Shown here: positions 48,157-59,440 of the stretch, piece by piece | Layout: every line of letters begins with the position of its first letter | Numbering within the stretch: the stretch's first letter is position 1 | Assembly (NCBI RefSeq): GCF_000715075.1 | Contig: NC_134103.1 | Location: 57,938,230-58,002,229, forward strand | Source: Nicotiana tabacum | Taxonomy: Eukaryota; Streptophyta; Magnoliopsida; Solanales; Solanaceae | Direction: 5' to 3' | DNA: 64,000 bases | Made by a program: the position numbers and the translations under genes | The notes under the pieces: model-generated | Told to the model about the DNA's origin: nothing | The model's input: only the letters and a program-made list of their open reading frames with translations | Database searches by the model: none

Positions 48157-49478
48157 AACATTTCTGCCATCAGATATATAAAACTTCAGGGACAGATGCA
48201 TCATTGGTATTAAATGTAACTAGCACATGCCATCTACTACCTATTGTTCCCACGCCTTGTAATATGTGATATATTTCCAGCCATCCAGTTTATAAATTAG
48301 TGAAGTTACGAAGTACTACATGGAGTTGCAGAGTAACCAACTTGACAAAAAAATCTTGCTTGCGATGAGTCGAGATTCAGAGGAAGTAACGTTTCTTATT
48401 CTTGTAGGAAGTAGTGTTTCAGATTGTCGCTCAGGATCGCATGGATAAAGTTGTATCTTAAATTCCATCCAAAAGATCCGATGACACATTCTATTTGATT
48501 CTTCCTAAACAGTAACTGTTAAATTTTTGTATTTATTTGATTTTATCTTTTCTTCATAGATGAAAATCGTGCTTATGGTAGACATGTGAAAAGTTGTAGT
48601 TATCCACCAAATCTGTAAAACTCAATGATGAATTCAAAAATATGCACTATGATATGATCTTAATCAAAGCATATCACTTTCCTTGTTTAAGGCGTCGGGG
48701 CTTCTCTTTTTGCCTCTTTGTAGTGTTAATTTTGGGATTTACTTTAAGTTCTGAAAGTAATCTTTAATGCTGCAATGATGGAATAAGAAGAATATCTGAT
48801 TGTTTATTTGCTTCTTGGATTGGCTATGGTTCCTTCTTCCTTCATCCTTTTGTGCCAAGAATGTCATTTCTTTTTTTTCTTTTTTTTATCTATGGCTATT
48901 TGGAATGTGGTAAGTTGCCAAAAAATAGGAATGTCGAATGAATATTGACTCAAAGAATAGTAATTGAGTATAAAAATTAGTTAATTGTTGCATGACTTCT
49001 TTTCCATTACTATTTCTCAAGCTTATATATAAGAGAACCATTATCAACTCCACGTCACAAATAGGATAGTCCTCCTTGTACATACTGCCTTGCATAGAAG
49101 CATACAAGTTAACTCTAACCCATGAGTCAATCACCATCATGCAAAACATTCTCCAAGCATGTAGGCAAAATCAACCATAAAGTCATGGTCAAAACCATCT
49201 AAAGCTCTTAGAAACTCATTTTCACAAAATCAAGCCATTGGAACTGAATCTCCCCAAGTCAAATAAGCCACAAAGACAACCAACCCAAAACTCCTACCAC
49301 GAAAGTGCCTGTAATGCCCCATCGTAACAAAGATACCAATCATTTCTATTACTATAATGGTCCAAGCCACTGCTCTATTGACCCAACTTCTTCAAATTAC
49401 TCTTGACCTGCTTTTAAGTCATCACTTTGCTTTTCCAATACATTGTGGCCTTTAACCAAAACTCACACCAAGTGATCC
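48157..49478. other. Unassigned 1.3-kb stretch
   Basis: No transposon ends, repeats or convincing gene seen. It is AT-rich with homopolymer T runs (48868-48890). The longest frame, 87 codons on the minus strand at 48886-49149, has no recognisable motif. It may be lower-copy DNA or an unrecognised element. Confidence 0.4.
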
Positions 49479-50364
49479 TGTAACGACCCGATCAGTCATT
49501 TTGAGCATTTGCATTCAGTTTGGTAATTTTGAAGTCTTGAGTAGCTTAATACAATATATTATGATTTGTGTGCATCATCGATTTTGGTTCTTGAGTGGAT
49601 GAATGATTTGGACTTGGACGCATGTCCGGACTTGCATTTGGATGTCTCTAGAAGGTTTCAACACTATTTGGCGAAAGTTGGTAATTTGAAGGTTTGAAAA
49701 GTTCATAGGTCTGATCGGGAGTTGACTTCAATGTTATCGAGTTCATATTGTTGTTCCGGGAGTTGTAATAGGTTAGCTATATCATTTGGAACTTGTGTGC
49801 AAAATTTGAGGTGATTCCAAGTTGTTTAGACGTGTTCGGCGTAAGTTTGGAATTTGGAAATTTGAATAGTTTATTAAGCTTGATTTGGGATGTGATTCAT
49901 AGTTTTGATGTTGTTATGTGTGATTTGAGGCCTCGGACAGGTCCGCGTTATGTTTTGGTACTTGTTGGTATTTTTGGACGGGGTCCCGAGGGGCCCGGGA
50001 GAGTTTCGGCATGGTTCCGGACCATTTCGTCTCTATTTTGCATTGTTGGGTTTCCGCTGGTTCTGGTGTTTCAGGTCTTCTTCGCGATCGTGAAGGTCAG
50101 GACGCAATTACATATTTTTTTAAGAGCTGCTTGTTGTTTATTCATCGTGTTCCTGAGAGGAAGAGCTCGTTCGCGAAGGATTGAGAGGTTTGTTCTTCGC
50201 ATTCGCAGGAGATGGTTCACGATCGCGGTTCAGCGGGGAGTTGTGGACTTCAGGCTTCACATTTGTGAGGTCGCATACGCGTTTGCGTAGTTGTGGTACC
50301 TATGTTCACCGCGTTCACAAGGGTAGTGCCGCGAACGAGAAGCGTATTTTTGGTTGAGTTCCTC

Positions 50365-50618
50365 TTTTTACAAAAGTTTAGACAAAATCCCCAATTTCTT
50401 TTTTAGAATCATTAAACACATACCAAAATCGAATATAGAATCATGTAATATAATCAAAACTGAGTCAAAAATACTTATCTCAATCTATGTCGTGCAAATC
50501 TCTTCCAAAATCGCCCAAATTCGAGCTTTTATAACTCAAAATCTAATAAACTAAGCTCAAGGTCCGAAATAGAGTACTTATATGCACTGCCCAGGCATAC
50601 CCTTTGCGATTGCAGGCA
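50365..50618 (-). other. Inverted segment inside the LTR of F, including the presumed promoter
   Basis: The LTR is in plus orientation, but this stretch (AAAGTTTAGACAAAATCCCC through GGTCCGAAATAGAGTACTTATATGCACTG) matches the minus-oriented LTRs of A (6620-6840) and the reverse complement of B (about 21380-21610). On both sides the plus-oriented order resumes: CpG block before, AAGTATGGTTGGACTCGTA after. The TATA-like box thus faces left (GCATATAAGTACTC on the minus strand, about 50572-50585). Confidence 0.8.
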
Positions 50619-51464
50619 AATAAGTATGGTTGGACTCGTATTCGAATGGGTTGTCAGAAATTGTATGTTTTGTTGGGTTCCGAGGTGCAAGCCCGGTTGA
50701 CTTTGAGTATTTGATTAAGGATTCGACCTTTTTCGTTTGGGTTTATTTTCTATGGCATTATTTGATGTTTTGAGTTTGTTTTGGCTAGTTTCGAGTCGTT
50801 CAGAGGTCGATTCGCGCGGGATGGCATTTATAGAGTATTGTTTGGCTTGCTCAGCATTTGATTTGGCTTGTTCGAGGTAAGTAACATATCTAAACTTGTA
50901 TTTGAGGGTAATTAACCTTGTGAACTATTTTATATGAATGAGTTGGGATGAGGCACATGCTATGTGACGGGGCGTGAGTGCGTGCACCGGAGTATTCATG
51001 ATCAAAGTTGACTTTAGAATATTGCCGAAGTATATCTGTGTTTTTCCTACTCGTTTGATTATTTGAGCTAGGATTCATGTTAGAAATCATGTTTAGGCTA
51101 TGTGTGTATTTGGTTGAGGAATAATGGGCTAATCCTGCTGTTTTGAGTTGTTTACCTTAACTGTAGTTATATACTCAGTCATGATCCCTCATTTACATAT
51201 CATATCTCAGTCTCTGTATATTACTTGTTTAATTCATCACATTCTATTGTTTTTCATATGTGATGTTATTTGGGCTGAGTTCTATGAGGTTGTGAGCCCT
51301 TGAGACTTGAGAGGTTGTTGACTGATGTGGGCCGTAGAGCCGTATTGTGAGTGTTATATGGATTGGGTTGCACGCCACAACATGCCTTATTATCTATTGA
51401 GTAATATATTGATCGGGTTGCACGCATGTCACAATCTGACATGCCAATAGTGAGCGCAGGTACA

Positions 51465-51467
<3 letters not shown>

Positions 51468-51535
<68 letters not shown>
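51468..51535. repeat. (AT)n microsatellite
   Basis: An uninterrupted AT dinucleotide run of about 68 bases in the F LTR. The corresponding place in B has only TATATATAC (22650), so it expanded from a short seed. Confidence 0.95.
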
Positions 51536-51537
<2 letters not shown>

Positions 51538-52458
51538 TCGTGAGTGTGCTAAGTGTGGTTATTCTTGATGGTTTCACTGTGATTATATTGAGTTGACATG
51601 AATATATGTGTATGTGGGCATAGAGATGTATTTTCCTCGAGCTAGATAGTAATATGACATTTGATGACTTGATATGTAGTCATAGACATGTATTTCCCTC
51701 ATGCTAGAAGGTATCTGCCATTTGATGAATTGGCATGTATATTGACATGTAGGTATAGAGTCGTACTTTCCTCAAGCTAATTGGTAAACAAAAAGTCTTA
51801 TATGCTGTTGGGAATTGGAAAAACACAGTTCTTTTGATCAACTCATGTAAAATTAATTTTCAGTGGTAAAATTTGGACTTTGACTGTTATACTTGAAAAG
51901 CATGTCTACTTTACTGCAACTGTGAATGAACTGAGCATGATATCTCTTAAGTTATTTACTTTTTCTGCCTTCATTATATTATTTTGAATTATTATTGGCT
52001 ATTGTGTTGGACTTTGACCATCTTCCGAGCTTATCACTGCTTTTAACCTGAGGTTAGGTTTGTTACTTATTGAGTACATGGGATCGGATGTACTCATACT
52101 ACACTTTTGCACCTTGCGTGTAGATATTAGAGATGATATTGTTATATATGGCGGGAGCTGGCATTGAAGATGTACCTGTTTTCCTGATATAGATGCCACT
52201 TATCCTTGGTAGCATTAGATTTGTAATTCGTTATGTACATTCCAAAAAGATGTTGTATTTATTATTATATCAGCTTTGTAAATCTATGTCTTAGTGGCTC
52301 ATGTGTACTACAAATCCTTGGGATTTTGTATAAAAGTTCAGTTATTTTACTCATTGACTTATTAATCTCATTTAAGTTGTGTTGGATGTTATTTGGATTA
52401 CCTAGCGGGTTGGTTTAGGTGCCATCATGACTAGATTGATTTTTGGGTCATGACAGGT

Positions 52459-52476
52459 TTGTATTAAAGCTCTAGG
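52459..52476 (+). promoter_or_regulatory. Degenerate primer-binding site of element F
   Basis: TTGTATTAAAGCTCTAGG, three bases after the LTR end, with three mismatches to the tRNA-iMet type site of B. Confidence 0.75.
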
Positions 52477-53149
52477 TTCATAGGTTCTATGAGTCATGAG
52501 GAAGTGTCTAGAAGAGTCTTGCAGATCGGTATGATGACGTCCATACCCATCTTCGAGAGGTTATAAGGCATGTAGAAAAACTTCCCATCTTTATTTCCTT
52601 ATCGTGTGGCATTGATTCATCTCGAAGCATATTTCTTTGAATTCATTACACTCACTCGTACGTGATGTTGAGCACTCGGTATCAGTTGTGTACTGATGGA
52701 ATGTGATGTCGTGGATAAGGTGAGAGATATGTTTTCTGTGTTGTGGAGATGGTCCAGTCTGGAGGACTTGAGGCTAGGTTCAGACTGTAGCTTGGGCTTG
52801 GAGATTTCGGCTATGTGAGTATGTGATTTTGGACTCATATGTATGGTAGTGTCTCTAGGAGTGGGATTAATGGCTCATTGAGTTGTTGGATAGCTATATG
52901 ATAAGTACCATGTGAACGAGGGTTGTGCTTAGATGGTTTGGCTATAACCAGAAGAATTTTTGCTACGGATGCTTGATTTTGTCTTGATGTGTTGTACGAT
53001 CTTGAGCTATGAGTGTGTTGAGGGGTCTTTCGGGTTGTTCATATGTGGGATGAAGTAATTTCATGTGCCTTGTTGACAAGTTCAGACTCGGGAGAATTAG
53101 GTGCATGCATAGTAGTTGTGACCATGATAGGGACATCGAGAGATGCTAG
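52477..53149 (+). other. Internal region of element F, first part
   Basis: Parallels 23698-24390 of B (GAGTCATGAGCAAGTGTCTA-like leader, GTATCAGTTGTGTACTGATG, and so on). No coding motif. It ends at the duplication GCTAG (53145-53149) where C inserted. Confidence 0.8.
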
Positions 53150-55502
53150 TGTCACGCCCCAAAATCGAGGAGCACGACCGGCGCTCAACTGAGTGAACCC
53201 GACCGAGCAAGCCTATTAGATTCCTTCTACCCAAACTCATTTATGAATAAAGAGAATATATGTTTTCCTTAATTAAACAATAAAGTGGTCATGTCTGAAA
53301 TTACCAATTTCTTACCATAAGTTTCACCATTTTTAAAGTCTCAAATGGACAAATAATACAACCATAACATAGCATAGTTTGTCCGTCCCAGTACCAATAC
53401 ACAACCCACACTATGTCTACGGAGCCTCTATAGATAAAGAAGAGTACAATGATAATGCCGGCAACAAGGCCCCGGCTATACCTCAACCATAATACATAAA
53501 GATCAAAAGATACATGACCCCGGGATGAAGTGGGGCTCACCAAGTCAGCTGGGAAGAAGGTGTACTGCTATCACTGTTCAATGTCTCCTGCTGTGGAACC
53601 ACCTGCATCCATTTAAAGATACAGTGCCCCCGGCAAAAGGGGCATTAGTACCGTCGAATAGTACTAGTATGAAAACTAAACACCAATTTAAGAATTTAGA
53701 AATACAAGATAATTATGATGAACCAGTGCGGCAATAGAATAATATAGATAACTGTCTCAACCATAGCAAGCTTATTAAAAGCTATCAACAACATTTATAG
53801 GATTTAAGATGAGATCCTATATAACCATCTTCACACAAAGCGGCTCCGCCGCCTCACCCGATGTATGCAGGTGGAGGTGTAAGTACAATACCACAACTCT
53901 AATAAAGCGGCCGTGTCTCCTCACCTCAATGTATGCGGGTGGATGTATAACCATAGTACCAAGAACCTACACATGGCTATGCCGCCTCACCCCAATGTAT
54001 GCGGGTGGAAGTGCATCAACGATACCAATACCAACACAAAGCGGTTATGCCGCCTCACCCCAATGTATGCGGGTGGTGGTGCCACGACAATACCAAAACC
54101 ATACACAAAGTGGTCGTACCGCCTCACCCCAATGTAAGTGGGTGGAGGTGCAGTCCCACAATATCATAATCCCTACACAAAGAGGTTATGCCGCCTCACC
54201 CCAATATATATGCGGTTGGAGGTGTATCACAATCACAATCTCTATACCATAATCCCCACACAAAGCGGTCATGCCGCCTCACCCCAATGTATGCGGGTGG
54301 AGGTAAATCAAAATCACAATCTCTACACAACTTGGCATAATACCTTTCAAATAAATCACGACTAGAAATTATAACATGTGGATACGTAATCCATAGTTTA
54401 GGACACATCCTCAATTTATAATGCAATATAATAAGAGCATTTGAAATACGAATTGAACATATATCTTCATCACAAAACTTATCGGAATACTCGATTTATA
54501 ATCCACATCTCGGAACTTACAAGGATAATGAGAATTCTAGTTCTTAAAGAAGAGTTTAGCCAACATACCTCAATTGAGCTTCCTTAAACTCTAAAACGTT
54601 CTGAAATTCTTAGCAACTTCAATCTATTTTAGAAATATAACAAATTGAACCACAATTAGGAAGATGATTATGTTTCTAGCTCATTTGAGCATTTTATCAA
54701 ACACTAGGTATGCATTAAGGTTCAAGGTCCTTTTATGGAGGATTCCATCATCCTATAACCCAACCTTTACCATTTTTGACTCAACAATCTTTCTACACCC
54801 TTTGATAATACATGCATGTAAAATAACCAACCCTCTTGCCTAGAAATTATCTTGCTTATTATCCATTTCCACACAAAATTCGAAATTGAGGGTTAGGGTG
54901 TAGAATCTTACCTCTATGATGAAGACCTACTGAGTTTCCCTTCTTAATCTTCCAAATCTTGAGCAAGAATTGAAGAACAATTATTGAAGAATCACCTTCT
55001 CACTCTAGGGCACCCTCTCTCACTCTAAAATGTCAGATAATAGCTCAAAAATGACCCAAAGAGTGTATTTAACGAAATAGGGTCGGGTTTTAAAAACCCA
55101 AAAATGGAGCTCCGGAACAAGGTATGCGATCGCATAACTGATATGCAGATCGCATATCGGTCGCATATTTGGTTACAAAATAGCCAAAAGAACTGCTTGT
55201 GTATGCGGTCACTATGCGGTCTCATAATGCACCGCATAATAGTTATGCAGTCGCATAGTCGACCGCATAGTTGCTTCCAACTGACCCAATCAACTGCCTT
55301 ACTCTGCGGCCATTATGCGGTCCGTAGAGTGGTTCTGCGGTCGCATAATGGACCGCAGAAATGTACTTTTTCGCCGAAAAGTTTCCTTTACTTTCCGATG
55401 CATTGTTCAACCCAAAAAGTCCGAGCCCATGAAACATTATTTTCTTTGCAAATTTTACCAGGCCTTATACTTAAGTACTTTGAAATTTTTCGGGGTGTTA
55501 CA
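53150..55502 (-). repeat. 3' LTR of element C
   Basis: Plus-strand edges TGTCACGCCCC and GGGGTGTTACA. It contains a seven-copy array (53835-54310), a block of TGCGGTCGCATA-type words (55110-55370) and, on the sense strand, TTAAATACAC (about 55063-55072), a weak TATA-like box just downstream of the block. Length is 2,353 bases. Confidence 0.93.
53835..54310. repeat. Seven-copy array in the C LTR with paired GCGG/CCGC and CACCC/GGGTG words
   Basis: Units of 64-82 bases begin AAAGCGG and hold GCGGTTATGCCGCCTCACCCC, then AATGTATGCGGGTGGAGGTG and A/C-rich filler. Each unit contains two short inverted repeats: GCGG-N5-CCGC and CACCC-N10-GGGTG. The 5' LTR has the same array at about 61575-62055, and S1 a 69-base version. 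Confidence 0.85.
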
Positions 55503-55537
55503 TTCTCCCCCGCTTAGGATCATTCGTCCTCGAATGA
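55503..55537 (-). promoter_or_regulatory. Polypurine tract and hairpin of element C
   Basis: The minus strand reads TAAGCGGGGGAGAA against the LTR. Just upstream in transcript sense (55520-55537) is a perfect seven-pair stem, TCATTCG and CGAATGA, with loop AGGA. Between it and the pol stop at 55862 lie 320 bases of 3' untranslated region in which I see no other feature. Confidence 0.88.
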
Positions 55538-55861
55538 GGGTCAAATTATATTATTAGCATCTTATGCAACTCTGTTTTTCATATCACACACCAGCAACCC
55601 TAAATTTGACTAACTCCTTAAATTTTCAAAAATTTCGCCAGAGTTTTCTTTGTAACTAGGCCTATCCACCTGTCAGAGAGCCCCAGACACACATCCTAAC
55701 AACATATACGTATTCCAATGATGTAACATAATACAAAACAACACCAAATGTGGTCTCATAAGAAATATATATCCAGAAAGGGACACCCTTAATTCCAATT
55801 GTTCACATGATACAAAATTCATAAAAAGTAAGTCTTATAAATCACAACTTTAAATACATGG

Positions 55862-57451
55862 TCATTCAAACAAATAAGGATACTTTTTCTTCATTTCTTC
55901 CTCGGCCTCCCCAAGTAGCCTATTCAACCTGTTGGTTTTGCCACAACACTTTCATGGATGCAATTTCTTTGTTTCTCAACTTTCGGACTTGCCGATCAAT
56001 AATAGAAACTGGAATCTCTTCATAAGTCAATTCTTCATTTACCTCAATAGTCTCAACCGGAACAATGACTGTCGAGTTTCCAACTACTTTCTTTAACATA
56101 GACACATGAAACATCGGGTGTACTAATGACATCTCAGGTGGTAGCTCAAGCTTGTATGCTACCTCACCGATCCTCTAAATGATTTTGTGTCCGACATACC
56201 TCGGACTCAATTTCCCTTTCTTACCAAATCGCATTACACCCTTCATGGGGGAAACTCTCAAACATACCCAATCATCTTCTTTGAATTCCAAATCTCTACG
56301 ACGAACATCTGAATAGGATTTCTGACGACTCTGAGCAGTCTTCAACCGCTCCTTAATGATTTTAACTTTCTCCATAACCTGATGCACGAGGTCTGGCCCT
56401 ATCAACTCTGCTTCCCCAATTTTGAACCACCCAATGGGAGATCTACATCTCCTACCATATAAAGCCTTGAACAGTGCCATTTGAATTCTAGCATGATAAT
56501 TATTGTTATATGCAAATTCTATGAGTGGTATATGATCATCCCAGCTACCTTTGAAGTCTGTAACACAAGCGTGCAACATATCCTCAAGAGTTTGAATAGT
56601 CCACTCTGCCTGCCCGTCAGTCTACGGGTGAAAGGTTGTACTAAGATTTACTTGAGTACCCAAACCTTGCTGAAATTTCTTCCAAAAATTAGCAATGAAT
56701 TGTTCCCCCCGATCAGAAATGATGGAAACTGGGGTGCCACGCAACCTGACTATTTCTTTGATATACAACTGAGCATACTGCTCCACTGTGTCGGTAGACT
56801 TAACCGGCAAAAAGTGTGCTGATTTCGTGAGTCGATCCACAATCACCCAAATTGAGTTAAACTTGCGCGAAGTGCGCGGTAATCCCACCACAAAGTCCAT
56901 ATAATCATTTTCCACTTCCACATTGGAATTTCTAAGTTTTGTTCCACCCCACCAAACCTTTGGTATTTGGCCTTCATTTGCTGACAATTCGGACATCTTG
57001 CCACAAAGTTCGCCACATTCCTCTTCATATCATTCCACCAATAGGCTTCCTTAAGATTATGATACATTTTTGTAGAACCTGGGTGCACGGAATACCTAGA
57101 AGTGTGAGCTTCAGTCAAAATTCTTTCACGGAGACTATCCACATTTGGAACACATAGTCGCCCTTGGTACCTTAATGTACCATCATCCATGCAAAGAGAA
57201 AAGGCCATGGTCTTATGTTTATGAATCCCCTTTTTCAATTTCGCCAACAATGGATCGTTGTATTGTTTCTCTTTGACTTCCACAACAAACGATGATTCAG
57301 CCCTATTTTGCACAATTACCCCTCCTTCACTAGAGTCCACAAGACGAACTGCCAAACTAGCCAATTGGTGAACTTCTTTGGCCAATGGCCTTTGATATGC
57401 CTCCAGGTGTGCTAAGCTACCCATAGATCTTCGGCTAAGAGCATCCACCAC
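55862..57451 (-). pseudogene. Integrase and chromodomain-like C-terminus of C, broken
   Basis: Would insert the cDNA into chromatin. The zinc-binding HHCC motif is present (H-x6-H-x29-C-x2-C, ending ARCPNCQQMK, about 57106-56984). The core has MDFVVGLPRT (first Asp), SIISDRG (second Asp) and GQAEW (Glu), with a 35-residue Asp-Glu spacing. Then come GRRCRSPIGW and a C-terminal VRKLRNKEIASMKVLWQNQ...ATWEAEEEM segment typical of Tekay/Del chromodomains. Breaks: one base missing near 56908, just before the first Asp, and TAG stops at 56622 (between second Asp and Glu), 56175 and 55920. The final TGA is at 55862-55864. Confidence 0.92.
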
Positions 57452-58903
57452 AACATTAGCCTTCCCTGGATGGTATAAAATATCAATGTCATAATCCTTG
57501 AGTAATTCAAGCCATCTTCTCTACCTCAGATTCAATTCCTTCTGTTTGAAAATATATTAAAGGCTCTTATGGTCCGTGAATATATCCACATGGACCCCAT
57601 ATAAATAATGACGCCAAATTTTCAATGCAAATTCCACCGCCGCAAGTTCTAAATCATGTGTTGGATAGTTCTTTTCATGATTCTTTAGTTGCCTAGAAGC
57701 ATAAGCTATCACCTTTCCATGTTGCATTAATACACACCCAAGCCCAATTCTTGAAGTATCATAATATACCACAAATCCATCTATACCCTCTGGTAGAGTC
57801 AACACCGGTGTCGTAGTCACTCTTGCTTTCAATTCTTGGAAACTCTTTTCACAAGCATCTGACCATTGGAACTTAATTGCCTTCTGCGTCAATTTAGTCA
57901 ATGGAGAGGCAAGAGTAGAAAACCCCTCCACAAACTTTCTGTAATACCCAGCTAAGCCTAAGAAACTGCGAATCTCTGTTGAAGTTGTAGGCCTCGGCCA
58001 ATTTTTCACAGCTGAAATTTTCTGAGGATCAACCTTAATTCCCTCACTAGAGACAACATAACCCAAGAATGTGATAGACCCGAGCCAAAATTCACATTTC
58101 AAAAATATTGCATACAACTGGTGTTGATACAGAGTCTGCAACACTACCCTGAGGTGACCGGCATGGTCCTCTCGATTTCGTGAATATACCAGAATATCGT
58201 CAATAAGCACTATCATAAAAGAATCGAGGAAGGGCTTGAAAACGCGATTCATAAGATCCATGAAGGCTGCTGGGGCATTTGTTAGCCCAAAAGACATTAC
58301 CAAAAATTCAAAATACCCATACCGAGTTCTAAAAGCTATTTTCGGAATATCTCGCACCCTAATCTTCAATTGGTGATACCCGGATCTTAAATCAATTTTG
58401 GAAAAGTACCTGGCACCTTGCAATTTATCAAACAAGTCATCTATCCTTAGCAGTGGGTACTTATTCTTGATTGTGACCTTATTAAGCTGTCGATAGTCAA
58501 TACACATTCTCAGAGACCCATCTTTCTTTCTTACAAAAAGGACCGGTACGCCCCAAGGTGACACACTTGGCCGGATAAAACCCTTTTCTAACAAATCTCT
58601 CAATTGCTCCTTTAGCTCTTTCAATTATGCCGGTGCCATTCTGTAGGGTGGAATAGATATAGGATGCGTGTCTGGCATCACAGCAATCCCAAAATCAATC
58701 TCCATGTCTGGTGGGATCCCAGGGAGTTCATCCGGAAAGACTCTTGGAAATTCATTCACAACAGACACGGACTCAAGTGTAGGTGAGTCAGCAACGGTGT
58801 CCGTAACCCGGACCAAATGGTAAATACATCCCTTGTTGATTATCTTTTTGGCCTTAAGGTAAGAAATAAACCTACCCTTAGTCACTACATCATCACCCTG
58901 CCA
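57452..58903 (-). pseudogene. Reverse transcriptase and RNase H of C, broken
   Basis: Copies element RNA into DNA and removes the RNA. From the segment opening [11 protein letters not shown] at 58624: [20 protein letters not shown] (RT fingers), [10 protein letters not shown] with the first catalytic Asp, [10 protein letters not shown], and [10 protein letters not shown] at about 58210-58183 with the two catalytic Asp. RNase H follows with Asp (VYYDTSRIG), Glu (LELAAVEF) and Asp (FTDHKSL). All key acidic residues are present. The frame also covers the linker from protease ([11 protein letters not shown], 58790-58740). Stops: TAA at 58625-58627 just before RT, TAA at 57557-57559 after RNase H's last Asp, TAG at 57521-57523. 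Confidence 0.94.
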
Positions 58904-59440
58904 CTAAATAACTGGCTCAGTTGGAAATTCGAACTTAACAGTTCTGGTTCGGCAATCAAGCTTGGCAAAACATGAATAAAGCCAATCCATACCCATTATC
59001 ACATCAAAATCGACCATTCTCAATTCAATAAGATCGTCCACGGTGTCTAGACCACGCAATGTGACAACACAATCCCTATAAACTCGCGCGGCCAAAATAG
59101 ACTCACCAACTTGAGTAGATACAGAGAACGGCACATAAAGTTGTTCTGGTTCTATCCCAAATTCCATAGCAATATAAGGAGTGACATAGGACAAAGTGGA
59201 ACCGGGAACAATAAGAGCATATATATCATGAGATTGGACAGTCAATATACCTGTGACAACATCTGGAGAAGCCTTTGATTCCCGACGTCTCCGCATAGCA
59301 TAAAATTTGCTGGGTCCTCCCGAATTTTGTGCACCATCTCTAGCTGCACCATGCCCTGCGGGTGCTGGGGTGCCTCGGGCTGGAGGTGCTGTGGATGTAG
59401 TAGCTGCAGAATTAGCTGGATGTGCCGCGCCTCTGCCCAT
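58904..59440 (-). pseudogene. Aspartic protease region of C with active-site substitution
   Basis: Would cut the Gag-Pol polyprotein. The retropepsin-like segment includes ALIVPGSTLSYVTPY at about 59218-59174 and, further on, DVIMGMDWLY. In relatives the first motif has Asp before Pro-Gly-Ser/Ser-Gly; here the codon at 59207-59209 is GTT (Val). That should abolish catalysis even without the stops. The N-terminal part is Ala/Thr/Pro-rich spacer after the zinc knuckle. A TAG at 58904-58906 ends the segment. It is in frame with gag and RT. Confidence 0.88.

Larger units (their letters stand above)
49479..52455 (+). repeat. 5' LTR of element F
   Basis: Starts TGTAACGACCC, ends GGGTCATGACA. It aligns with B's LTR, except for an inverted 250-base segment and an (AT)n run. 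CpG block about 50080-50350. The hairpin TGAGTACAT...ATGTACTCA at 52071-52096 has nine pairs. The GGATCGGGTTGCACGC array is reduced to two copies (about 51360-51430). Confidence 0.88.

Noticed and set aside
48886..49149. 87-codon minus-strand frame in the unassigned island
   Set aside because: No motif, no conserved partner in the window, and the length is within chance for AT-rich DNA.
49793..50290. 165-codon plus-strand frame in the F LTR
   Set aside because: It spans the U3 and CpG block; the B copies have no equivalent intact frame and no domain is visible.
51468..51535. Cruciform or origin-like element from the AT run
   Set aside because: A plain dinucleotide microsatellite that expanded from a short TATATA seed seen in B; nothing else supports an origin.
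53809..54365. Frames with repeated 'CGRLTPMYAGG'-like peptides
   Set aside because: They are translations of the tandem array in the C LTR in two frames at once. No start context or family.
56481..56822. 113-codon plus-strand frame opposite the integrase
   Set aside because: It is the antisense shadow of the integrase core of C.
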